Below are positions 7,659-14,204 of a stretch of 14,217 nucleotides of DNA, piece after piece. Each line of letters begins with the position of its first letter. The stretch's first letter is position 1. The stretch lies in assembly GCA_023423045.1 (NCBI GenBank), contig JAFAGA010000041.1, forward strand, positions 1 to 14,217. The letters are read 5' to 3'. The position numbers and the translations under genes were made by a program. Origin of the DNA: Bacillota bacterium. Lineage in GTDB: Bacteria > Bacillota > Clostridia > Lachnospirales > Lachnospiraceae. Below the pieces are notes generated by a model. It saw only the letters and a program-made list of their open reading frames with translations. It was not told the DNA's origin and did no database searches.

Positions 7659-7687
7659 ATTTTATGCATTCCTGAATTATTTGTCAA
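7659..7687 (-). promoter_or_regulatory. Sigma-A promoter of the T-box/cysE operon
   Basis: On the minus strand TTGACA (7682-7687, perfect -35), a 17-nt spacer, and TAAAAT (7659-7664, one mismatch to TATAAT). The predicted start is near 7652, just before the T-box Stem I. It begins only 14 bp after the ispF stop codon. Confidence 0.85.
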
Positions 7688-7700
7688 CACTTTTTATCTA

Positions 7701-8249
7701 TTATCTTTTATGGCAGCCGGTACAGCCGCTGCAGCCCCTGGCTGTCATTCCAGGTGTTACATCAAATTGATAATTCTGAATGCTCTCCAGAAGACAGACT
7801 GCATTTGCAGCAACGCCTTCCCCTGCTCCGGTAAATCCCAGCCCTTCCTCCGTTTTTGCCTTCACATTCACTCTTTCCTCTTCTATTCCCAGAACCTCCG
7901 CTATATTCTTAACCATCGCCGGAATATACGGGGCCAGCTTAGGCTGCTGTGCGATAATGGTCGCATCGATATTCTCGATGAGATACAGCTTATCCTCCAG
8001 CATTTTTCCCGCCTGCTTCAACAGCTCCATGCTGGAAGCTCCCCGGTATTCTTCCTTGTTATCAGGAAAATGCCTGCCGATATCACCAAGAGCGGCGGCG
8101 CCTAATAAAGCATCTATGACGGCATGAAGCAAAACATCGGCATCGGAATGACCCAGCAGACCCTTTTCGTAAGGTATCTTAACACCTCCGACGATGAAAT
8201 CCCTGTCCTCGGTCAATCTATGAACATCGTATCCTATTCCTATTCTCAT
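7701..8249 (-). CDS. ispF: 2-C-methyl-D-erythritol 2,4-cyclodiphosphate synthase with Cys-rich tail
   Basis: Cytoplasmic enzyme of the MEP isoprenoid pathway; forms MEcPP from CDP-ME 2-phosphate. IspF hallmarks are complete: GIGYDVHR with metal ligands Asp8 and His10, LGHSDADVLLHAVIDALLGA with His42, DIGRHFPD (56-63), and KAKTEEGLGFTGAGEG (130-145). IspF usually ends near residue 157; this one has 182, and the extra 25 residues finish in GCSGCTGCHKR with Cys173, Cys176 and Cys179 at CxxCxxC spacing plus His180, which could bind metal. AGGAGGG lies 11 nt before the ATG, a slightly long spacing. It stands alone here, without the fused or adjacent ispD seen in many bacteria, and ends just before the T-box promoter. 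Confidence 0.96.
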   Translation of the reverse strand: MRIGIGYDVHRLTEDRDFIVGGVKIPYEKGLLGHSDADVLLHAVIDALLGAAALGDIGRHFPDNKEEYRGASSMELLKQAGKMLEDKLYLIENIDATIIAQQPKLAPYIPAMVKNIAEVLGIEEERVNVKAKTEEGLGFTGAGEGVAANAVCLLESIQNYQFDVTPGMTARGCSGCTGCHKR

Positions 8250-8295
8250 ATGAAGTTTTACCCTCCTAATATCTTTTATACGGAACTAATTCCAT

Positions 8296-8324
8296 ATTAT
8301 ATAATTTAATATATAGTAACATAA
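8296..8324 (-). promoter_or_regulatory. Weak candidate ispF promoter in the 8250-8587 gap
   Basis: A perfect TATAAT on the minus strand (8296-8301) lies about 45 bp upstream of the ispF start, but the -35 region at 17-nt spacing (TTATGT) is poor and the area is simply very AT-rich. The remaining gap from 8325 to 8466 holds no gene or RNA that I can recognise; it contains two direct ccggaaa copies and low-complexity AT stretches. The part from 8467 onward is the downstream terminator of the sugar cluster. Confidence 0.3.
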
Positions 8325-8466
8325 TATAAACCGCTGTTTCCCGGAAATCATTTCATCCATCCACCGGAAAGCGCCGATTATGATGCTATTATACACGAAT
8401 ACTTCAGGTTAATCCAGTACGGAATTACAGAGCAATTACGAAATCGCTGTTTTGTACCCCCCGGCA

Positions 8467-8508
8467 CTCAAAATAAACCGCCCCATTCTCACCCGAACGG
8501 AGCGGTTT
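8467..8508 (-). terminator. Terminator of the sugar-utilisation cluster
   Basis: On the minus strand AAACCGCTCC (8499-8508) pairs with GGGGCGGTTT (8475-8484) across a GC-containing loop and is followed by ATTTTGAG. The stem is about 10 bp with one weak pair, and the U tract is modest. It lies 80 nt after the stop of the ThuA-like gene and separates it from ispF. Confidence 0.8.
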
Positions 8509-8540
8509 ACTGACCACAAATGTAAATCTATTGCAAGATT

Positions 8541-8574
8541 AACAGCCTGCTGCGTAGTGCTGGCAGCGGCCTGT
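8541..8574 (-). repeat. Imperfect hairpin just after the ThuA-like stop codon
   Basis: acagcctgctgc and gcagcggcctgt form a stem of about 12 positions with two mismatches and a 9-nt loop, starting about 13 nt after the stop codon. It has no U-run of its own. It probably protects the transcript end or supports the terminator at 8467-8508. Confidence 0.55.
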
Positions 8575-8587
8575 CAAAGCAGCTTCT

Positions 8588-9364
8588 TTAATGTACCTTT
8601 TCATGCATTCCCTGGATTCCCTTAAACTCATTCTCAGGCTCAAAGGCTACCAACGGCTGCACATTACCGTAAGTAAGTTCCGGCATCCCAGAGCTGTCAG
8701 CCCACTCCACCGCATTGATCAGAACCTTTTGAATTTCAGGCATGTGATAAACCGGGAAGGCTTCATGTCCTGGCCTGAAGTAGAATATTCTTCCCTTCCC
8801 CCGATAAAAGCAGCATCCGCTTCTGAATACTTCTCCTCCCTGAAACCAGCTGAGAAATACCAGTTCCTCCGGCATGGGAATATTAAAATATTCCCCGTAC
8901 ATCTCCTCCTGCGGTATCATGATTTTCTCTTCCAGACCTCTGACAATCGGATGGGAAGGGCTCACAACCCATAGAATTTCTTTTCCTCCATCCTCTCTCC
9001 ATTTTAAGCATTCCGAATTCGTCCCGCAAATCTTCTGGAATATTTTAGACCCATGCCCCGAATGCAATACAATCAGGCCCATTCCTTTAACGGTAATATA
9101 TTCATGCACACGTTCAACAATTTCCTCCGATACTGCATGGTGTGCCATATGTCCCCACCATATCAGAACGTCGGTTTCATCCAGAACTTCTTTGGTAAGC
9201 CCGTGCTCAGCCTCCCTCAGCACCGCTGTCTTTGTATCATAACCGGCCTCTTTCAGAAAATTAGCAATACAATTATGGATACCACCGGGATAGATCTTTG
9301 CGATCTCTTCCATTTCAACCTCATGGATATATTCATTCCATACAGTCACTCTGGTTTTATGCAT
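8588..9364 (-). CDS. ThuA-domain protein (trehalose utilisation family)
   Basis: A 258-residue soluble protein of the ThuA family, a glutamine-amidotransferase-like fold. It opens with RVTVWNEYIHE, and the family core VLIWWGHMAHH (about 86-96), GLIVLHSGHGS (about 115-125), and the late block GRIFYFRPGHEAFPVYHMPEIQKVLINAVEW (about 191-221) are clear. In rhizobia ThuA acts with the Gfo/Idh dehydrogenase ThuB in the catabolism of trehalose and related disaccharides through 3-keto intermediates. A Gfo/Idh gene directly upstream fits that pairing, but the sugar here is unknown. AAGGAG lies 11 nt before the ATG. It is the last gene of the cluster, 92 nt after the dehydrogenase, followed by two hairpins. 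There is no signal peptide, so it should be cytoplasmic. Confidence 0.88.
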   Translation of the reverse strand: MHKTRVTVWNEYIHEVEMEEIAKIYPGGIHNCIANFLKEAGYDTKTAVLREAEHGLTKEVLDETDVLIWWGHMAHHAVSEEIVERVHEYITVKGMGLIVLHSGHGSKIFQKICGTNSECLKWREDGGKEILWVVSPSHPIVRGLEEKIMIPQEEMYGEYFNIPMPEELVFLSWFQGGEVFRSGCCFYRGKGRIFYFRPGHEAFPVYHMPEIQKVLINAVEWADSSGMPELTYGNVQPLVAFEPENEFKGIQGMHEKVH

Positions 9365-9456
9365 ATCAACTCACACTCCTTTTGCGCAGCTTCGCTGCTA
9401 ATTATTCTTTTTCTTGTTCCTTAATGCAATGAGCCGGGGACAGGAAAGCTTCCCGT

Positions 9457-10521
9457 TCATAATTCAACCCAGGTATTCCTATCCATGGATTGAATTATTT
9501 TATCTATTACGGACTGATTGACCAGTCCATCCGCTATACCCGCCGCAAGACCATCTGATTTTTTGTTCACAAGATCAGCGAAGTCCTGCATCTGCATCTT
9601 ATTATACTCTTCCGGTATGGATATGGATTGATAGCTTTTTTCTCCATTTTTATCTTTGATGCACAGCTCCAATTGATCAGCGCCGGGCACCTCATCCAGT
9701 TTATACACAATCGCTCCCTTGCTGCCGTACAGTTCCATCCTCTGATAATTACCTCTTCCATAGGCGAGCCGTGTAATAAGGAAATTGGCGTCAATCTCGT
9801 CCTCCATCTCCGTCATAAAATTGCAATAATCATCCACGTCTACCTTTCCCATATTACCGCTTCCGTCTGTCAGCTCTCTTTCCTTTACGATGGTCTTTCC
9901 CAGCGCAACGGCCCTTTTATATTCTTTACCGGTGACAAACCGTACCAGGTCCAATCCATGGGAACCTAAGTCTCCCAAGGCTCCTGAACCTGTACGTTTT
10001 TTTTGGTAACGCCATACCAACGGCACTTTCTCCTCCTCCAGTCCCCAGCTTTGAAAATATTGAAAGTCCACGTGATGAATACGCCCTATTTCTCCTCTTC
10101 TGACCAGTTCCCTCGCATATCTGGCAGCCGCTTTATAGCGGTATGAAAAACATACCATATTAGCAACTCCTGCCTTCATAACCGTATCAGCCAGGATCCT
10201 TGCTTCTTCCCCATTCATGGTAATGGGTTTTTCAAGAGAAATTGCCTTCCCTGCCTGTGCGGCCTCCATTGCAATCTCAAAATGGCAGTCATTGGGAGTA
10301 CAAATCGTTACCGCATCAATATCTTCACATGCAATAAGTTCCCGGTAATCCGTATATCTCCTGGAGCCATCGATCCCATACTCATCGCCAACCTTCTTCA
10401 AACGTTCTTCATCAATATCACAAATTGCTATCAGTTCAAAATCCTTACATTCCATTATCTGCGGCAGATGAACACAGCATGCAATGGTCCCAAGCCCGAC
10501 ACATCCTATTTTAATCTTCAT
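9457..10521 (-). CDS. Gfo/Idh/MocA-family oxidoreductase
   Basis: Cytoplasmic NAD(P)-dependent sugar or polyol dehydrogenase, 354 residues from the chosen start. The N-terminal Rossmann domain (1-120) has IGCVGLGTIA (5-14), the acidic ICDIDEERL (33-41), TPNDCHFEIA (75-84), and the signature SLEKPI (95-100) with its catalytic-region lysine. The second domain carries GDLGSHGLDLVRF (183-195) with the conserved His. The frame is open 16 codons further upstream, but GGAGG is 6 nt before the ATG at 10519-10521 and that methionine directly precedes the Rossmann strand. It lies between the solute-binding lipoprotein and the ThuA-like gene, suggesting oxidation (perhaps at C3) of the imported sugar. 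The exact substrate cannot be read from sequence. Confidence 0.93.
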   Translation of the reverse strand: MKIKIGCVGLGTIACCVHLPQIMECKDFELIAICDIDEERLKKVGDEYGIDGSRRYTDYRELIACEDIDAVTICTPNDCHFEIAMEAAQAGKAISLEKPITMNGEEARILADTVMKAGVANMVCFSYRYKAAARYARELVRRGEIGRIHHVDFQYFQSWGLEEEKVPLVWRYQKKRTGSGALGDLGSHGLDLVRFVTGKEYKRAVALGKTIVKERELTDGSGNMGKVDVDDYCNFMTEMEDEIDANFLITRLAYGRGNYQRMELYGSKGAIVYKLDEVPGADQLELCIKDKNGEKSYQSISIPEEYNKMQMQDFADLVNKKSDGLAAGIADGLVNQSVIDKIIQSMDRNTWVEL

Positions 10522-10563
10522 TTTTATCCTCCATAACTGACAAAATTCTTTGTATTCGGGAAT

Positions 10564-10597
10564 CGGCACAAAGCTGCCCTATGGCAGCTCTGTGCCG
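10564..10597 (-). repeat. 15-bp stem-loop between the lipoprotein and dehydrogenase genes
   Basis: Arms 10564-10578 and 10583-10597 (cggcacaaagctgcc / ggcagctctgtgccg) pair at all 15 positions in the minus-strand RNA, one as a G-U pair, around the tetraloop AUAG. No U-run follows, so it is not a simple terminator. It starts 35 nt after the stop codon of the solute-binding protein gene. Such hairpins are known to stabilise upstream solute-binding-protein mRNA (as downstream of malE), giving more binding protein than downstream enzymes. Confidence 0.8.
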
Positions 10598-10632
10598 TAG
10601 CCGTATCCTAATTCAATTGCAGAATATTGATA

Positions 10633-12300
10633 CTATTGATTAGAATATCGATCATAAGCGTCCTGGTAAATCTCCATCAATCTCTCCAGACCCATTGCAT
10701 TTAATTGCTTCACATATTCATCCCAGCCCTCATCGGCACCGCCCTCGGTGACCCATAACGCGCGGGTGCTTTCCACATATTTGTCAATATCTGCAATTAA
10801 GGTAGGAAGCTCTTCATTTTCTTCATTCGTAAACATAACTTTAGGATAAGGTGTGGTTACCGTACTTTCGGCAATCTTGCTGAGCGTTACCTTCAATCCG
10901 TCGCCGCTGTTGGGAGACAGCATAATTTTCTCTTCAAATTCCTTGCTTATATATTTGGGTCCGAAATCACGCAGGCTGGAATCCCAATACCACGCATCCG
11001 CACTGGTACCCTCCGGAGGATCATTCAGGGTATAGGTGCCGTCATCGTGCTTTGTAATAACAGTGCCTATTCCACCCCAGAAGTTCTGAATGCCGGCTTC
11101 TCCCGTATAGAACTCATCCACCCATCTTGCGGCAATCTCCGGGTTCTTGCAATACTTGGTTATCAATACCTCGTTACGCATAATACTGGATACTCCGTTG
11201 AAGTCTCCGCCGGTATACTGCTTTCCGTCATATCCTTTGATCGGTGCTATTACCTCGTACTCAGAGGACCATTTCCCAAAATTAGAATCCGGCGTCCAGG
11301 CATATTCCAGACCGACCCTTGCTACATTAGGATCCTGTCTCTTGGCTGTCAGCATGGAATCATCCTGAGTGAAGGTTTCCGGATCAATGATGCCTTCGGA
11401 GTATAATTTATGCAGCCACTTGATGCCTTCCTTATACGCTTTTGATGTGGGAAAATAGGTAAGTGTACTGTCCGGATTCACCATTACCTTGTAGCCAACG
11501 ATATCCGTAATACCAAAAGGATTCAATAAGTCCATCGAAAGCCCCTTTGCACCGGAGATGGGGATCTCATCATTCGGGTCTCCGTTGCCGTTGGCATCCT
11601 GATCTTTAAATGCTTTTAAGACAGTATACAATTCATCCAAAGTAGTGGGGACCTGAAGTCCAAGATTATCCAGCCATTTTTTATTAATAATGGGCTGATT
11701 GCAGGACACAGGACGTTTCGGAAGGTTCTTACCCAGGGAGTACATGTTTCCGTCAGGGAAAGTTGTAATCTTCTTTAAATCCGGCATTTCTTCCAATGCT
11801 TTGGAATAATTCGGCATATATTCTGCGATGAGATCATTTAAAGGAAGGAATAAGTCCTTGTTATTCATGATATCGGCATCGTTAAAGGTCTGGTGGCCGA
11901 AAATAATATCTGGCAGCTCACCTCCGGCGAGCATGATGCCCTTCTGCTCACTCCAATCGTTTAAGGATTGCACCTGCCATTCAATTTTAACATTGCTTTT
12001 GGCCTCAAGCTCTTTTAAAAATTCATTATTCGCAAAGCTGTCACCCATATTCCCCCAACGGGTAGTGAGTACCTTAAGGGTTACCGGTTCCTTCACAATG
12101 GGCATACCGGTCTGATTAAGGTTGCTGTCCGGAGTCTCTTTTTCGGAGCTTTTATCGACACTCTCCTGTTTCCCCGTTTCATCCTTTCCTGCATCCTTCG
12201 TGGTTTCCCCCTTGGCACATCCAGCCAGTGACAGAGTCAGTACCAATATCAGAAGTATGCTCACTAATTGCTTTCCTCTTGTTTTTAACTCTCTTTTCAT
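10633..12300 (-). CDS. Carbohydrate ABC transporter substrate-binding lipoprotein
   Basis: Membrane-anchored extracellular solute-binding protein of 555 residues, of the long LipO/LplA/AlgQ-like type used for oligosaccharides. The signal peptide (1-27) ends in the lipobox LAGC with Cys28 as lipidation site, followed by a Glu/Lys/Ser-rich linker (29-65). The mature domain begins near 72. FKDQDANGNGDPNDEIP (231-247) is the EF-hand-like calcium loop found in AlgQ-type binding proteins. Later blocks such as KEGIKWLHKLYSEGIIDPETF (290-310) are typical. AGAGGAGG lies 8 nt before the ATG. No permease or ATPase gene is in the window. The end of an IS lies about 7 bp upstream of the ribosome binding site, so the native promoter and probable upstream permease genes have been cut off. 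Confidence 0.93.
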   Translation of the reverse strand: MKRELKTRGKQLVSILLILVLTLSLAGCAKGETTKDAGKDETGKQESVDKSSEKETPDSNLNQTGMPIVKEPVTLKVLTTRWGNMGDSFANNEFLKELEAKSNVKIEWQVQSLNDWSEQKGIMLAGGELPDIIFGHQTFNDADIMNNKDLFLPLNDLIAEYMPNYSKALEEMPDLKKITTFPDGNMYSLGKNLPKRPVSCNQPIINKKWLDNLGLQVPTTLDELYTVLKAFKDQDANGNGDPNDEIPISGAKGLSMDLLNPFGITDIVGYKVMVNPDSTLTYFPTSKAYKEGIKWLHKLYSEGIIDPETFTQDDSMLTAKRQDPNVARVGLEYAWTPDSNFGKWSSEYEVIAPIKGYDGKQYTGGDFNGVSSIMRNEVLITKYCKNPEIAARWVDEFYTGEAGIQNFWGGIGTVITKHDDGTYTLNDPPEGTSADAWYWDSSLRDFGPKYISKEFEEKIMLSPNSGDGLKVTLSKIAESTVTTPYPKVMFTNEENEELPTLIADIDKYVESTRALWVTEGGADEGWDEYVKQLNAMGLERLMEIYQDAYDRYSNQ

Positions 12301-12323
12301 ACGCTTTTCCTCCTCTTTTATTT

Positions 12324-12337
12324 GGTTTGTGTAAAGT
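12324..12337 (+). repeat. IS left terminal inverted repeat
   Basis: GGTTTGTGTAAAGT is the inverted partner of the right end at 14205-14217. It flows into gtgtaaa-gtat-tttacac (12329-12346), an internal 7-bp palindrome absent from the right end, so the two ends differ in their subterminal part. The flank before it (ttttattt, 12316-12323) is T-rich like the flank after the first copy. Confidence 0.75.
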
Positions 12338-12404
12338 ATTTTACACTGATTTTTTATTTGAACCCTTTATTTTTCAAGGGTTACAGAGCTTTTTGAAACA
12401 AAAA

Positions 12405-12478
12405 AACAATGACCCCCTATTTTCGTGTATAATTGAAGTTCCTACACAACAAAAAATAACGAAAGAAAGGTCATTGTT
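12405..12478 (+). promoter_or_regulatory. Transposase promoter and fold-back inverted repeat over the ribosome binding site
   Basis: aacaatgacc (12405-12414) and ggtcattgtt (12469-12478) are exact 10-bp inverted repeats. The right arm abuts the ATG and includes the GG of the AAAGG ribosome binding site (12466-12470). A perfect TATAAT lies between the arms at 12428-12433, with only a weak -35. A transcript from this box starts after the left arm and leaves the ribosome binding site free. A transcript entering from outside the IS contains both arms and can hide it. This is the logic known from IS10 and IS50. Visible in sequence; function is inferred. Confidence 0.6.
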
Positions 12479-13936
12479 ATGGACTCAATTATACTCTATT
12501 TAATTAACATTGTTCAAGAGCAGTATAAACAAATCTGCTACTTAATTCTCTTCATCTGCAAATATATCCCTCTCAAGCAGTGGGCTTTTGATGATTCCCA
12601 TTCTCCAGAATACCAGAAATTCAAAGTTGATAAACTCCCTTCCGTCTACACTCCTGCAACCTTCGATTATCAACTTTACATTGCTTATATCAAACACCGT
12701 TATGGCTACCTCATCAAGCCGGTTAAACGTCGTTCCGAAGCCGATATCCCCCTTGATTTAGTCTGTCCCCGCTGTGGTGCACCTCACGATTACTTATACA
12801 AAAACAATGGCTCCAAAGGTCAGTTCATGTGCAAGGTCTGCGAGGAACTCTTTAACTCCGATAACATCTATAAGCATACCATCGAGCTTCGCTGCCCCTA
12901 CTGTGGTAACATCCTGGTTCCCAAGAAAGACCGTAAATGCTTCCGTATCCACAAGTGCATTAACCCTAAATGCAGCTATTACCTTGCCAACAAACGGAAG
13001 CTTCCATCAGATTTGAATTCTGAGGACAAACACAAATATAAGCTCCACTATATCTACCGTGAATTCACTTTGGATTTCTTCCGCATGGACTTACACTCTC
13101 TTCCGCCAAGTGCCACAGGGTTCAATTTCAAAAAGTTTTCTCCTCACATACTGGGACTGGTTCTGACCTATCACGTCAACCTGAAGCTCTCCACACGGCA
13201 GACTTCCCATGCATTGAAAGAGGTTCATGGTATCGATATTTCCCACACTACTGTTGCCAGTTATGCCATGACCGCAGCCTGTGTCATTAAGCCATTCGTG
13301 GATAGCTACGATTACAAACCATCTAACATCCTCTCTGCTGATGAGACCTACATCAAAAAGCTCGGTAAAAAGCATTATGTCTGGATTATCATGGATGCCT
13401 GCAAAAAGAGCATCCTTGGCTATCAAGTCTCCGACAACCGGAGTGTTGGTCCCTGCATCCTTGCCATGCGCATGGCCTTCGAGAAGTTCAAGGTATTCCC
13501 ATCAAACGTCCTGAAATTCATTGCAGACGGTTACAGTGCCTATCCCCTGGCTGCCCAGTATATAAAAGCTCAGAAGGGATGGGAGTTTGACATAACACAG
13601 GTAATCGGACTCACAAATGACGATGCCGTATCAACTGAATTCCGTTGGGTCAAACAGGTGGTGGAACGTTTAAACCGCACGTTCAAGATGTCCTACCGCA
13701 TCACCAATGGTTACAACAGTGACGAAGGTGCCTTATATGGCGTATCCTTATGGGTTGCTTATTACAACTTCCTGAGACCACATCCCCATAATTACTGGAG
13801 ACCTTTAAACGAAATCGAGGAATTCGAAAAGGTCAGCAACATGCCAGCCAAGTGGGTAATCCTCATCCGTCTTGGGCAACAGAAAATCCTTGAAATACAG
13901 AAAAACACTTCTGCACTTGAGAGTGCCTGTTCCTAG
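12479..13936 (+). CDS. DDE transposase with two zinc ribbons
   Basis: A 485-residue transposase for cut or copy of the surrounding IS. The N-terminal third carries two zinc-ribbon-like Cys clusters: CPRC (96-99) with Cys118/Cys121, and CPYC (139-142) with Cys160/Cys165. A likely helix-turn-helix follows (about 225-265, LSTRQTSHALKEVHGIDISH). The catalytic RNase H-like core shows LSADETYIKK (Asp288), FIADGYSAYP (Asp350) and VVERLNRTFK (Glu396), then WVAYYNFLRPH. The motifs recall IS6/IS240 transposases, but the protein is about twice as long and the second Asp to Glu spacing (46) exceeds the usual 34-35 of that family. Start: AAAGG 8 nt before the ATG. The frame is intact and looks active. Plus strand, opposite to all host genes. 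Confidence 0.93.
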   Translation: MDSIILYLINIVQEQYKQICYLILFICKYIPLKQWAFDDSHSPEYQKFKVDKLPSVYTPATFDYQLYIAYIKHRYGYLIKPVKRRSEADIPLDLVCPRCGAPHDYLYKNNGSKGQFMCKVCEELFNSDNIYKHTIELRCPYCGNILVPKKDRKCFRIHKCINPKCSYYLANKRKLPSDLNSEDKHKYKLHYIYREFTLDFFRMDLHSLPPSATGFNFKKFSPHILGLVLTYHVNLKLSTRQTSHALKEVHGIDISHTTVASYAMTAACVIKPFVDSYDYKPSNILSADETYIKKLGKKHYVWIIMDACKKSILGYQVSDNRSVGPCILAMRMAFEKFKVFPSNVLKFIADGYSAYPLAAQYIKAQKGWEFDITQVIGLTNDDAVSTEFRWVKQVVERLNRTFKMSYRITNGYNSDEGALYGVSLWVAYYNFLRPHPHNYWRPLNEIEEFEKVSNMPAKWVILIRLGQQKILEIQKNTSALESACS

Positions 13937-13940
13937 ATTA

Positions 13941-14110
13941 TTGAGCCGGAGGTGATACCCAGCCACCGGAAGTTCACTTCCGGCTTGACCTTGAATGCAA
14001 TAAAAAGTAATGCTACAATGCTGTGAAAACGACGGTAAGAACTTCCTGTTCCTGAGTTACTTCGCCGTCGGTGGAACCTTCAGAGCATTACTTTTTGTTG
14101 CACTCAAGGT
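13941..14110 (+). other. Structured 3' noncoding region of the IS
   Basis: After the stop codon the IS has several stem-loops. ccggaag/cttccgg (13966-13972, 13977-13983, loop ttca) competes with agccgga/tccggct (13944-13950, 13979-13985). A 27-position long-range stem joins 13988-14014 to 14084-14110 (one A-C mismatch, one G-U pair). Inside it cgacgg (14030-14035) pairs with ccgtcg (14065-14070). In the first IS copy, base 6 turns the G-U pair into A-U if its left arm is the same. It may act as a terminator, a transposase mRNA control, or an IS-encoded RNA; no match to a named RNA family is claimed. Confidence 0.6.
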
Positions 14111-14204
14111 TGGCGCTGCCTACCACTGCATAAATTTCTGGTCATAATATTTGCTTTTTCAATGTTCAAAGGGTCATATTTTTTACATCAGTTTTTCATA
14201 CCAA

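Noticed and set aside
7710..8127. Two overlapping plus-strand open frames of 115-131 codons opposite ispF.
   Set aside because: They mirror the conserved ispF reading frame and have no plausible start signals or family similarity.
10522..10569. A 16-residue N-terminal extension on the Gfo/Idh gene.
   Set aside because: It overlaps the leader hairpin, and GGAGG stands 6 nt before the inner ATG that begins the Rossmann fold.
13941..13986. Resemblance of gagccgg...ccggctt to group II intron domain V.
   Set aside because: The arms and internal bulge do not match the domain V pattern, and no intron reverse transcriptase or other intron domains are present.
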